The notes below the pieces were generated by a model. That model ran no database searches, had not been told where the DNA came from, and saw only the letters and a program-made list of their open reading frames with translations. DNA of 64,000 bases, from contig PABB01000056.1 in the NCBI GenBank assembly GCA_002702655.1, forward strand, positions 186,001 through 250,000. Reading direction: 5' to 3'. Positions 25,342 through 33,782 of this stretch are shown here, one piece after another (position 1 is the first letter of the stretch; every line of letters starts with the position of its first letter). This stretch comes from Planctomycetaceae bacterium (GTDB lineage Bacteria > Planctomycetota > Planctomycetia > Pirellulales > Lacipirellulaceae). A program made the translations under genes and the position numbers.

Positions 25342-26991
25342 TCAACGTCGCACCGTGCCGCCGGCTTCCAGCGGCGTGATCCGCGTGGCGGTTACGTGCG
25401 CCCGGCGATACTGCGGCATGTAACCGCGGGAGCCGGTCACGCCGATCCGCTGGCCGACGAACTCACGCAGGTTCAGATCCGGCGTTGGGGTGATCAGCGA
25501 GGCGATTTTGCCTTCTTCGTCGACCAGGGCGTATTGCGGCGCGCCCTCGCGGCGGGAGACGACCGGCTTGAGCGTGCCGACCGCGTCGTAGCGAGCCTCG
25601 GTGCCTGCGTATTGTTGAGCTTCGGCCGCGCCGCCTTGGGGAGCGCCCGCGGCGCCGTCGACTGGCGAGGCGCCTGACGGCGAGAGACCCAGGTCGCGGC
25701 GGACCAGCGAGCGGATGTCGTCGGCCGGATGTTCGGCGGCGTGCCGGGCGGCTGCCTCGGCGTCGAATACGTCGGCAGGGCCGGCGGCCGATTGGTCGCC
25801 GTTATGGGCGGCCGTTGCGCCCGCGGGCGCTTGTTGCTGGCCAGCTTCCTGGGCCGCGGCCATGGCGCCCCGCTGAACGGCGGCCAGGTGTTCGCGCTGG
25901 GCTTCAATCTCCTCCAGCAAGACAACTCGCTGCAACAACTCCCGCAACTGGCGGCGCTCCTGCTCGTCCTGGGCGGCCGAGAGCGCGGCGGCCGTCTCTT
26001 CGCGCAAGCCGGCCAACGCCCATGGTTGCGGCGGGGCGACGATCAGCCGCGACAGGTCGAGCTGCAACTCGGCCACCTGCCGGGTCACGGGACGCGAGCT
26101 GCGTACCGTCGGGCCGTGAAAGCGAACCCGCGGCTGCGTGAGCGGGTTGGTCCTGCTCGTCGCGGGCGTCGTTGCGGTCGTCGGGGGCAATTCGGCGACT
26201 GGCGGCAGCGGGCGCGCTTCCGGGGCGGCTGCATCTGCCGCCGGTGCAGCCGGGCGAGTTTGCGCGTCGGCGGCGGCCGGTTCGGTTTCGTAACGAGCGG
26301 GCTGGACCGCGGCCGGCGAACCCGGCACGATCGCCACCGGACCTTGCAGCAACTGCGGCTTGATTGGCAATGCCGACGCCTGCGGCGTTAACTGGGGGGC
26401 GTCCCAGGCGGCGCGGTCAGCTCCCTGCGAACGCCACAAGCTGGAACGGGACGAGGGCGCTGCGGCAGATAAACGTTCGGCTGGCGGCTCGAGCGACAGC
26501 GCGGACAGGGCCACCCAGCGGAACTCGCCGGCCGGCGGGGCGATCTTCACGTTCGCGTCCGCGGGCCCCGGGGCGGCGAGCACCTCGACCCGCTCGCCGG
26601 GCATGAGTTTCACCTGCACTGCGGATTGTTCCGCGGACAGCTGGCTGCCGACGCGCACCGGGGCCCCTTCGGCGACCGTCTCGGCCACGCGGGGGCTGAT
26701 CGGCCGCACGGCGTCGGCCGCGACCAGGCTGAAACTGCCCGCCGGCGGACGAATCGCGCACCAGTCGCCGCCTTCGTGGCGGTAGACTTCGACCGCCGTG
26801 CCGCGCGGCAGTTGGGAGGTGGGATAGAACTGGGCGCCGGGGCCGCTCTGCACGGTCGTCGCCTCGGCGCGGACGTAGGCCACGTAGGGAAACTCCGCGG
26901 GCGGCGGCGTTTCTGCGATCGCGCGACTTTGGATGAATGACAACCCGCAGCAACCGAGCATCAGCAAATACAACAAGCGGAACGGCGCCAT
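25342..26991 (-). CDS. Secreted SH3-domain protein of planctomycete type
   Basis: The 549-residue protein has a signal peptide (1-27, ending SRAIAET). Two bacterial SH3-like domains follow (about 32-90 with YVRAEATTVQSGPGAQFYPTSQL and about 100-160 with VRVGSQLSAEQSAVQVKL). Then come an Ala/Pro linker, a charged coiled coil (about 330-375, EQERRQLRELLQRVVLLEEI) and a C-terminal beta domain ending ARITPLEAGG. SH3b domains often bind cell-wall or protein ligands. The ATG at 26991 gives a clean signal peptide. Function is unknown. Confidence 0.7.
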   Translation of the reverse strand: MAPFRLLYLLMLGCCGLSFIQSRAIAETPPPAEFPYVAYVRAEATTVQSGPGAQFYPTSQLPRGTAVEVYRHEGGDWCAIRPPAGSFSLVAADAVRPISPRVAETVAEGAPVRVGSQLSAEQSAVQVKLMPGERVEVLAAPGPADANVKIAPPAGEFRWVALSALSLEPPAERLSAAAPSSRSSLWRSQGADRAAWDAPQLTPQASALPIKPQLLQGPVAIVPGSPAAVQPARYETEPAAADAQTRPAAPAADAAAPEARPLPPVAELPPTTATTPATSRTNPLTQPRVRFHGPTVRSSRPVTRQVAELQLDLSRLIVAPPQPWALAGLREETAAALSAAQDEQERRQLRELLQRVVLLEEIEAQREHLAAVQRGAMAAAQEAGQQQAPAGATAAHNGDQSAAGPADVFDAEAAARHAAEHPADDIRSLVRRDLGLSPSGASPVDGAAGAPQGGAAEAQQYAGTEARYDAVGTLKPVVSRREGAPQYALVDEEGKIASLITPTPDLNLREFVGQRIGVTGSRGYMPQYRRAHVTATRITPLEAGGTVRR

Positions 26992-27131
26992 GGCGGCTCT
27001 CTCGCAAACGGTCAGGCGACAAGTCACAACAGACGCCGCGACTTGTAGGAAAACCGACCGATTGGCTCAAGGCCGCTGGCGACGCTAGCGTTGCTGGGGC
27101 TGCCGGTCGCGAGGGGCGTCGTATCGCGCTG

Positions 27132-28823
27132 CTACTCTGCGCCCCACTCGACGACGACCAGCGAAACGGCTTGCCGCGGCAGCGACAGGGGCAATTCAAG
27201 CTGCCCGCCTTCGACGCGCATGGTCCTCAGCGGGCCAAAGGGGCTCAGTGCCGAGGCCTGCTGCAATTCGGCGTATTGCTGCTCGGTCGGCTCCGCGGGG
27301 GAGCCCATCTCCTGCCAAGCGGTGTAGGCGTTGCCGTGGCGGGCGTCGACGCGAAATTGCGTGACCGCCGCCTCGGTCGCGTCAGCAGGCAAGTTCGTGA
27401 GCGCGAGATTCACCTCGGCCGTCGGCCCCGGCACGTCGTCGTCGTGGTAGTGCCAGGCGAGCACGCACAGCCGGCCGGGCTCGCGACTGGCCAGCGCCGC
27501 CACGTCGGCTTCGCCGCGCACGCCGCGGCGGACCATGTCGTCCAGCGACACGGCGTGATCGCTGTCGGCGGCGAGCCGCTCGCCCTGCATCCGGCTCATC
27601 ATGCGAAAGACGTTCAGCACGGGCTTGTTGATGCCGCCGGTCGACAGCGCGCGGAATCCGGCGAACAGCGGCTGATCTTCGAACTCGAACGCCCACGTGA
27701 GCGCCCCTTCCAGATTGACCTGGTATTTACGGGCCAGGTCGAGCTTGCGCGGGAAGCTGGCCGCCGTGTAGCTGCTGTACATCGTGCCGTTGCGGTACCC
27801 CAGTTGCGGACCCTGGCAGGCGGCGCAGCCTTCGGGGTCCGACTCGCCAATGACGATCGGCAGGTCGCGCGACTCCGGGTGCGAAGCGATGATGCGGAAG
27901 CCGCGCTCGATTTCCTGCAGCTGTTGAGCGATGCCCATCTGGACGCGCCCCTCGACGAACCGCGGCGACCCCTTGGCGTGGAACGACACGAAATCCATCG
28001 GCGTGCCGCGCTCGCCGGTGGCGTAATTGACGCCGCTGGCACAGTGGTCGATGAAGCGGTGCGTGAACTCGCCGCCGGCGCCCGCCGTATCGGGGCCGCC
28101 CACGCGAGCCTCGGGCAGCGCGCGCCGCACGGCGTCCACGGCGTAGTCGTGCAGTTTAAGAAACTCCTCGTCGCTCCCCTGCCAGTAGCCGGCGTTCGCT
28201 TCGTTCCAGGTTTGCCAGTACCAGGTCGCCACCTCGTCGCGGCCATAGCTGTCGATACAGTGCAACGCCCACTGATGGACCAGTTCAGCCCACTTTTCGT
28301 AGTCCGTCGGTGGATAGGCCCAGCCGGTGAAGATCTCCTCGTACCGCAGCTTGGGGTTCCACTGGTGCTGGTACGGGTCGGGCTTGGTCGACAAGTCGCG
28401 CGGCATGAAGCCGATTTGCACGTAGGGCCGCACGCCGTTGGCGAGATAGGCGTCGAAGATCTGGTCCAGAATCGTCCAATCGTACTGCGGCTCGCCCGCT
28501 TCGTTTTCTGAGTAGACGCCGGTGGAGCCCCACTTCAGCGCCGGCGTGCCGTCGCCCGAGCAGAGCAGGTTGTGCGCGCGAAAATAGACCTGCTTCGGCG
28601 CCAACTCGCCCAGATCGGCCAGCAGCTTGCGGCCATGCGGCATGGTGGCGTAATTGGGCTCGTCGGCGCCAAAAAACCGCCAAATGTTCGGCAGCGGCCC
28701 CAGCGACTCGGCCGCGTCGACGCGGATCCGCACGGGAAAAGACTCCTCGCCGCGGACTGCCTGGGCGGCAACGACCAGAACCATACACAGCGCGATCGCG
28801 GGCCAACGAACGATATGAAACAT
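27132..28823 (-). CDS. Secreted glycoside hydrolase family 39-like enzyme
   Basis: The 563-residue protein has a signal peptide (1-25, ending VRGEE) and a TIM-barrel of GH39 (beta-xylosidase/iduronidase) type. The acid/base glutamate lies in WNEANAGYW, preceded by WYWQT, and the probable nucleophile in IVIGESDPEG; PYVQIGFMPRDLS and the YDWTILDQIFDAYLANGVRPY opening are also family-like. A C-terminal beta domain ends the protein. It probably cleaves xylosides or related glycans in the periplasm or medium. It is divergent from the zinc-ribbon gene, 159 nt apart. Confidence 0.83.
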   Translation of the reverse strand: MFHIVRWPAIALCMVLVVAAQAVRGEESFPVRIRVDAAESLGPLPNIWRFFGADEPNYATMPHGRKLLADLGELAPKQVYFRAHNLLCSGDGTPALKWGSTGVYSENEAGEPQYDWTILDQIFDAYLANGVRPYVQIGFMPRDLSTKPDPYQHQWNPKLRYEEIFTGWAYPPTDYEKWAELVHQWALHCIDSYGRDEVATWYWQTWNEANAGYWQGSDEEFLKLHDYAVDAVRRALPEARVGGPDTAGAGGEFTHRFIDHCASGVNYATGERGTPMDFVSFHAKGSPRFVEGRVQMGIAQQLQEIERGFRIIASHPESRDLPIVIGESDPEGCAACQGPQLGYRNGTMYSSYTAASFPRKLDLARKYQVNLEGALTWAFEFEDQPLFAGFRALSTGGINKPVLNVFRMMSRMQGERLAADSDHAVSLDDMVRRGVRGEADVAALASREPGRLCVLAWHYHDDDVPGPTAEVNLALTNLPADATEAAVTQFRVDARHGNAYTAWQEMGSPAEPTEQQYAELQQASALSPFGPLRTMRVEGGQLELPLSLPRQAVSLVVVEWGAE

Positions 28824-28982
28824 GTTTCACCGATTCGGAAGGAAGGTGCAGTGACAAGAGGCAACAACTCGATCTGCGGCGACGAGAATTCGCCACCAGA
28901 CCGCCTGGCGCGGTACAATGAGTGTAGCCGCTTGCCCGGCGATGTGCCGCTGTCGCCCTGTTCACCACCACAGGAGGCACCG

Positions 28983-29600
28983 ATGCACAAGCCAGTCTAT
29001 TGCGGGCACTGCGGCCAACAACTCCAGCCGGAAGTCGCCAAGGTCGGCGCCGAGGCCGGCGGCGAGTATTCTAACGCTCGCGAGCACACCCACTATTGGT
29101 GCTGCCATTGCGAACATGCGTGGCCCCTGCCGATGGTCGATCGCACGGAGCAGCTCTGCGAGGCGTGCGACCGCTACATTCCCCTGGGGCAGAGCTATTG
29201 CCTGTATTGCGGTCACCACTGTGCCGAGCCGTTTGCATCGACGTCGGGGCTGCCGGCGGACGAGACCCCGCCCCTGCGGCGGTCAGCCTCGTTGCAATTA
29301 GGTCGCACTGACAACCTGTTCGTCCGGGTCGCCCGTCTGCTGCAGTTGATGAACGACCAGCCAAACGTGCGGACGGAGCCGCTGCCGGGCGATCGGTCAG
29401 GCAGCTACATGTATTGGTTCGACGGCGGCGCCTGCCGTTGCCTGACGGGCGGGCCGGTTGAATTCGAATTCGACGACGGCTCGTCGGCGACGCAGTGGGT
29501 TTTCTCCGACCCGTTCTCTGTCACGTTTCGATTGGCGGACGGCACGGAACTGTCGCTGAAGGAGTTCGCGACCGGCGAAACCAGCCGCCGCCTCGCCTAG
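28983..29600 (+). CDS. Zinc-ribbon protein of unknown function
   Basis: The 205-residue protein has several metal-binding knuckles in its first 85 residues: CGHCG (8-12), CCHC, CEAC and CLYCGHHC. The C-terminal half is a beta domain with MYWFDGGACRCLTGGPVEFEFDDGSS and a final FATGE segment. It is cytoplasmic, with no signal peptide. I cannot name the family; nucleic-acid or protein binding is the usual role of such ribbons. An AGGAGG ribosome binding site ends 5 nt before the ATG at 28983, which supports that start. Confidence 0.7.
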   Translation: MHKPVYCGHCGQQLQPEVAKVGAEAGGEYSNAREHTHYWCCHCEHAWPLPMVDRTEQLCEACDRYIPLGQSYCLYCGHHCAEPFASTSGLPADETPPLRRSASLQLGRTDNLFVRVARLLQLMNDQPNVRTEPLPGDRSGSYMYWFDGGACRCLTGGPVEFEFDDGSSATQWVFSDPFSVTFRLADGTELSLKEFATGETSRRLA

Positions 29601-29785
29601 AGCCGCCGGTCTCGGGACCGTCAAGCCCCTGCAACCCGTGTAACAGTTACCAGCGGCGTGCCGTTGAGCGTTGCGATCTTCGCCGCCACGAGCATTCCTG
29701 CGGGGCGGTCGACCAGCGACCTAATCTATTGTGTCGCACGAGATTGGACTGCCCCGGCTCTCGGGCGACGTGCTGACGCTGTCAC

Positions 29786-29805
29786 GTCTCGAATTTTCTC
29801 GAGAC
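29786..29805. promoter_or_regulatory. 7-bp inverted repeat upstream of the regulator
   Basis: GTCTCGA and TCGAGAC are exact complements around ATTTTC. It lies 27 nt before a second, longer inverted repeat and about 155 nt before the regulator start, so it may be part of an operator or leader. Confidence 0.4.
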
Positions 29806-29832
29806 ATGGCATGTTCGAATCATTGAGCACGT

Positions 29833-29857
29833 CTCCAGAGATCATTAATCTCTGGAG
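29833..29857. promoter_or_regulatory. 10-bp perfect inverted repeat, candidate operator or leader hairpin
   Basis: CTCCAGAGAT at 29833-29842 and ATCTCTGGAG at 29848-29857 are exact complements around CATTA. A dyad of this size upstream of a LuxR-type gene could be an autoregulatory site. No similar dyad is seen before the paralog at 31098. Confidence 0.45.
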
Positions 29858-29960
29858 TTCGCGGTTTCGCGATCGGATCGCTTGCTGCCGCTGGCAATGT
29901 GACCCTGATCGGCAGTCCACAACGGCGTCCGCGCCGACAAGGCGACGGGCGGTTCGTCCC

Positions 29961-30659
29961 ATGCAAATGCCAGTCCCTTCAGATTGCCAACTGTTTTGCG
30001 AAACGGTGGCCGAAATTGAGAGCGTCGTGCAGGACGCCCTCGCCGAGGCGACGCCCGATTGGACGCCGCTGGACAGGTTCGACGAACTGGTCTTTTTGAA
30101 GAACTCGTCCCTGGCGGTGGTGACGTACAACCGGGCGTGGTCGGAGTTCGTCGACCGCGAGCAGTCGTCGCTGGGGCGACAGACGCGATCTTTTCTGGCG
30201 CCCGAGATTGCCAAACTCTCGGAGTTGTCCGACCGCACGGTGCTCGGCGGCGCCGACACGCTGGAGATTACCTACCGCGGTCCGGATGCCGACGGCATCC
30301 TGTACTCCTTTCGCGCGTACAAGCGGCGCATTCACTACCCGCAACACCCGGGTCTCGCCATCCTCGGGATCGTGCGCGTCGAGGGCCGCATCGACGGTCC
30401 CGAGGCCGAAGCGACCGCCCGGTCGGTTCATCTGCTAAGCAGCTTTCGCGAGTTAGAGGCTCGCGACCGCGAGATCTGTCGGCTGGTCGCCATCGGCGAG
30501 TCGAGCCGGCAGATTGCCAAACAGTTCGACATGACGCCCCGGGCGATTGAACTGCGGCGTCAGAAGGCATTCGAGCGGCTCGGCGTCGAGTCGCCGATTC
30601 AGCTCGCGCGCGAGCTGGTGCGTCTGCAGGAGCGGGGCCTGCTCGACCTGGGGCTGTAG
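29961..30659 (+). CDS. PAS-like / LuxR-type transcriptional regulator, paralog 1
   Basis: The 232-residue protein has an N-terminal PAS-like sensor (about 15-140) and a C-terminal GerE/LuxR helix-turn-helix (about 155-232): LEARDREICRLVAIGESSRQ, then AKQFDMTPRAIELRRQKAFERLGV. The ATG at 29961 is where it aligns with the paralog at 31098. The two proteins match over their full length, about half the residues by eye, and share the same last ten residues (QERGLLDLGL). No receiver domain is present, so the signal is probably a small ligand or redox state sensed by the PAS-like part. Confidence 0.85.
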   Translation: MQMPVPSDCQLFCETVAEIESVVQDALAEATPDWTPLDRFDELVFLKNSSLAVVTYNRAWSEFVDREQSSLGRQTRSFLAPEIAKLSELSDRTVLGGADTLEITYRGPDADGILYSFRAYKRRIHYPQHPGLAILGIVRVEGRIDGPEAEATARSVHLLSSFRELEARDREICRLVAIGESSRQIAKQFDMTPRAIELRRQKAFERLGVESPIQLARELVRLQERGLLDLGL

Positions 30660-31097
30660 CCCGCTGGCGTTCTTTTGGCAGCCAGAGTTGCACGCGACGC
30701 GCGGCGAACGGTTTGGGAGCGCTCGCCGGCGCTCGGCGTCTCACGCTCGGCCTGCACCAACCCGGTCCGTTTGCATCGATCGAGCCGATTCTTCCCGATC
30801 GCCAGCAGGGGCTTGCCCAAACTGGCCGAAGTTCGTTTCGCACGCCCGAAGTGGCGTGGTACTGTTTTCCGACGACCCGTTTCGACTGCCTTTCGGACAG
30901 GGTCGTTTGTGCCCGGCGTGCGTGGCGTGATTTGCGGTCGTCGCCAAGCCTGCCAGAGTTACGGAGCACGGCCTCGGGGCGTCGACCGTCCTGGCGCTTT
31001 CGGGGCCCGCTCCGTTTTTCGTCGAGCGCCGTCCATCGCGACGGCGTCGCCTTGGTAAAGCTAGCAAGCGCTCGCAAATCAACAGGAGGGGCGCTGG
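30660..31097 (+). other. 438-bp gap between the regulator paralogs
   Basis: I see no gene here; open frames are arginine-rich shadows. The end carries a strong ribosome binding site, AGGAGG at 31084-31089, 8 nt before the second regulator. The length suggests a separate promoter for the second gene. Confidence 0.55.
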
Positions 31098-31796
31098 ATG
31101 GGAAGCAGCAACTCTTCAATCCACTCAGGATTCGCCGAGACAGTCGCAGCAATCGAGCGCATTGTCCTGGAGGCGCACGCCGACGTGACGCCGGATTTGT
31201 CCGCTCTCGACGATTTTGGCGAGTGTGTTTACATAAAAAATGACGCGTCCGCCGTTGTGGAGTGCAACGACGCCTATGCCAAACTCTCCGCCGGGCGCCA
31301 GTCTTCGCTGGGTCGCACGGGTCGCATGTTCCTGGACCGCAGTATTGTGGAATTGTCCGAGCATTCCGATCGGCTTGTGATGGCCGGCGCTCGGGCGGTA
31401 GAACTCGAACACGTGGGCACGTTGGCGAATGGCGTCACGCATGCGCTGCTGACGCACAAGCGCCGACTGAAGGTGAAGCTGCATCCCGGACTGGCGATTC
31501 TGGGAGTCACGCGCATCGGCGAGCGCGTTGACGGTCCCCACGCCGCCTCGTTAGCCAACTCGGCTCGGCTGCTGGGCAGCTTCCATGCGCTGGAGAAACG
31601 CGACCGGGAGGTCTGCCGGCTCGTCGCGGGCGGCGCCTCCAGCCGACAAATCGCCGAGCAATTCGGCATGACGGCCCGCGCAATCGAAATGCGGCGGCAT
31701 AAAATCTTTGAGAAGCTCGGCGTGTCGTCCACCCTACAACTCGCGTGCGATTTGGTGCGTTTGCAGGAACGCGGTCTGCTCGATTTGGGATTGTAG
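31098..31796 (+). CDS. PAS-like / LuxR-type transcriptional regulator, paralog 2
   Basis: The 232-residue protein has the same layout as its neighbour: a PAS-like domain (FGECVYIKNDASAVVECNDAYAKL is the typical first part) and a GerE helix-turn-helix (KRDREVCRLVAGGASSRQIA... TARAIEMRRHKIFEKLGV). The DNA-reading helix differs from paralog 1 at few positions, so the two may share target sites, while the sensor halves differ much more. AGGAGG precedes the ATG. It converges with the FAD oxidoreductase gene, 23 nt away. Confidence 0.85.
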   Translation: MGSSNSSIHSGFAETVAAIERIVLEAHADVTPDLSALDDFGECVYIKNDASAVVECNDAYAKLSAGRQSSLGRTGRMFLDRSIVELSEHSDRLVMAGARAVELEHVGTLANGVTHALLTHKRRLKVKLHPGLAILGVTRIGERVDGPHAASLANSARLLGSFHALEKRDREVCRLVAGGASSRQIAEQFGMTARAIEMRRHKIFEKLGVSSTLQLACDLVRLQERGLLDLGL

Positions 31797-31819
31797 CGAG
31801 GCGCCGGACTGCCGCGAGT

Positions 31820-33499
31820 CTACTCGGCCAACGTGCAGATCTGCCCCGCGTCGCGAAGCTGGCGGGCGAGTTCGTCGTACGGGACGTCTTGCACGTCAAC
31901 GCCCGCCTGGATTGCCAGCTCCGCGGCCGTCGCCGCCGAGTGCCCCAACACCATGAACACCGGTTCCATGCGAATCGAGCCGTACGCAATGTGCGAACTC
32001 GAGACGCAGACCGGCACGATCAAGTTGCGGCATTCGCCCCGTCGCGGGACGAGCGAGCGGTAGCTGATCCCATACGGCCGAAAACCGTGGACCTGGACGT
32101 CGCCCTCGTTCTGCACGGTTCCCGCGGGCGTGACGTACCGCTGGCAATTGTGGCTGTCCATGCCGTAGGCGCCCATGCCCACCGAGTCGGGGGCCACCTT
32201 GTCGCCTCGGCAGTTGTGCTCGGTCATCACATAGTCGGAGACCATCCGTCGCGCCTCGCGCACGTACAGTTGCGGCGGCCAGTTGTCGGTGGCCTTGAAC
32301 TCGTCCTTCGCCAGCCCCAATCGCTGAAAGTGCCGCTGCACTTGCTCGGGCACGTCAGGGTGATTCGCCAGCGTCCACAGCAGGCCCTGCTGGTACGACT
32401 TGTGGTCGGCGATGATCTCCGCCCGCGCTGCGTCGTCCGCCTCGGGGTAGGCCGTGTTGCCGCCGAGATAGTCGAGCGACACGGCGCCGTTGTTGTTCGT
32501 GTCGGTCTTGCGATTGGGCATCCAAATGGGATTCCACGGCGGCATCAGTTCGCCGGCCGCCAGCGTGCGCAGCAGCAGCTCGTAGCGGGCCGGGTCGTAG
32601 TCGGCCGGCTTCGGCCACGGCCGGCGGTTTTCGGGGACGTCGGTCGTACAGAGGCGAAAGCAATAGGCCTGCACCAGGTCGTCGCCCGAGCCGCTGGGGG
32701 GCAGCGGATCGGCGTGCTGAACGCCCGCCAGCAATCCTGACGCGGGATTGCCCGGCTCGACAAACGGATCGACCGGTTTGGTGAAGCGATGTTTGTGCGT
32801 GTTCAGCTCCGGCTGCACGCCGTTGAGCGTCTCGCCATACGTGTCGTTGGATTCGCGGCCTACGTGGTACGACACGCCCGCCGCGGCCAGCAGATCGCCC
32901 TCGTACGTGGCATCGATGAACACGCGGCCCGCGAACTGTCGTCCCGATTGGCAGGTGATGGAAGTGATTCGCCCGTCGCGTGTCTCCACGCCATTGACTC
33001 GGTCGAGCGGTTCGTTGAGCACGGGCGTCACGCCGGCCTCGGCGAGCATCGCGGCGTAGATCTCCGCCGCCACGTGCGGCTCGAACGCCCACATCGCGTC
33101 GTCGGCAGGGTTATAGTCGCGGCGGCGGTCGCGGCGAAATTCTTCGACCGTCTCGCGGGTCCAATGCTCCGGCTGGCGATAGTATTCGGCGACGCGCTGG
33201 TAGAACTCGCGGGAGACGCCGCCAATAGCCGCCGACTTGCCGACGTCGGTGGCGCCCAATCCGCCGGTCGTCAGTCCGCCGAGATGCTCCGAGGGCTCGA
33301 CCAGGGCGACCGTCAGTCCCTCGCGCGCCCCCTGCACCGCCGCCGCGACGCCCGCGGACGTGCCGCCGTAAATGACCAGGTCGAACTCGGCACTTTGAAT
33401 TGAATCAGCCGCACTGGCCCCATGCGCCATCGGCATGGTGAGGGCGACAACGCCAGATATCAACAACCGGAACAGTGAAGCAGACTGGCAAATGGGCAT
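31820..33499 (-). CDS. Secreted FAD-dependent oxidoreductase
   Basis: The 559-residue protein has a signal peptide (to about 28) and the Rossmann start DLVIYGGTSAGVAAAVQGAREG, followed by the EHLGGLTTGGLGATD segment of the FAD-dependent oxidoreductase family (FAD_oxidored, PF12831) common in planctomycetes. VFIDATYEGDLLAAAGV and the final VFMVLGHSAATAAELAIQAG strengthen this. Members are found in polysaccharide-use regions; the substrate is unknown. The ATG at 33499 is preferred to the TTG two codons upstream. It is divergent from the GntP gene. Confidence 0.85.
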   Translation of the reverse strand: MPICQSASLFRLLISGVVALTMPMAHGASAADSIQSAEFDLVIYGGTSAGVAAAVQGAREGLTVALVEPSEHLGGLTTGGLGATDVGKSAAIGGVSREFYQRVAEYYRQPEHWTRETVEEFRRDRRRDYNPADDAMWAFEPHVAAEIYAAMLAEAGVTPVLNEPLDRVNGVETRDGRITSITCQSGRQFAGRVFIDATYEGDLLAAAGVSYHVGRESNDTYGETLNGVQPELNTHKHRFTKPVDPFVEPGNPASGLLAGVQHADPLPPSGSGDDLVQAYCFRLCTTDVPENRRPWPKPADYDPARYELLLRTLAAGELMPPWNPIWMPNRKTDTNNNGAVSLDYLGGNTAYPEADDAARAEIIADHKSYQQGLLWTLANHPDVPEQVQRHFQRLGLAKDEFKATDNWPPQLYVREARRMVSDYVMTEHNCRGDKVAPDSVGMGAYGMDSHNCQRYVTPAGTVQNEGDVQVHGFRPYGISYRSLVPRRGECRNLIVPVCVSSSHIAYGSIRMEPVFMVLGHSAATAAELAIQAGVDVQDVPYDELARQLRDAGQICTLAE

Positions 33500-33593
33500 G
33501 GGCAATCCATCAACGGGATGACGAGCAACGGGAGCCGAGTCAGGCCGATGCGCAGGTCGCGCGGGTCGTCCGACCGAACCCCGTCATAACGGC

Positions 33594-33631
33594 CCGCTGG
33601 GAGGCCCGTCAACCAGCGGGCCTCCCAGCGG
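33594..33631. repeat. 15-bp perfect hairpin between divergent genes
   Basis: CCGCTGGGAGGCCCG at 33594-33608 is exactly complementary to 33617-33631, with an 8-nt loop. It lies in the 283-bp gap between the FAD oxidoreductase and GntP starts, so it could be a regulatory dyad or a dispersed palindrome. Confidence 0.6.
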
Positions 33632-33782
33632 CGACTCTTTGCCGCTGTGGTCGACAATTTCGCCAGCGCAGGCGTACGTTGCCAGCCGGCGCAGGATGCA
33701 TCAGACTGACGCGGCCGGCGTTTCGCTCGTCTTCTGCATCTCTCCTTGTCTTCACCCGATCTGCGCGCATCGCGCTGGTGTC

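Larger units (their letters stand above)
29601..29960 (+). other. 360-bp upstream region of the first PAS/LuxR regulator
   Basis: There is no gene here. An open frame joins it to the regulator, but similarity to the paralog starts only at 29961. Two perfect inverted repeats lie at 29786-29805 and 29833-29857. Confidence 0.6.
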
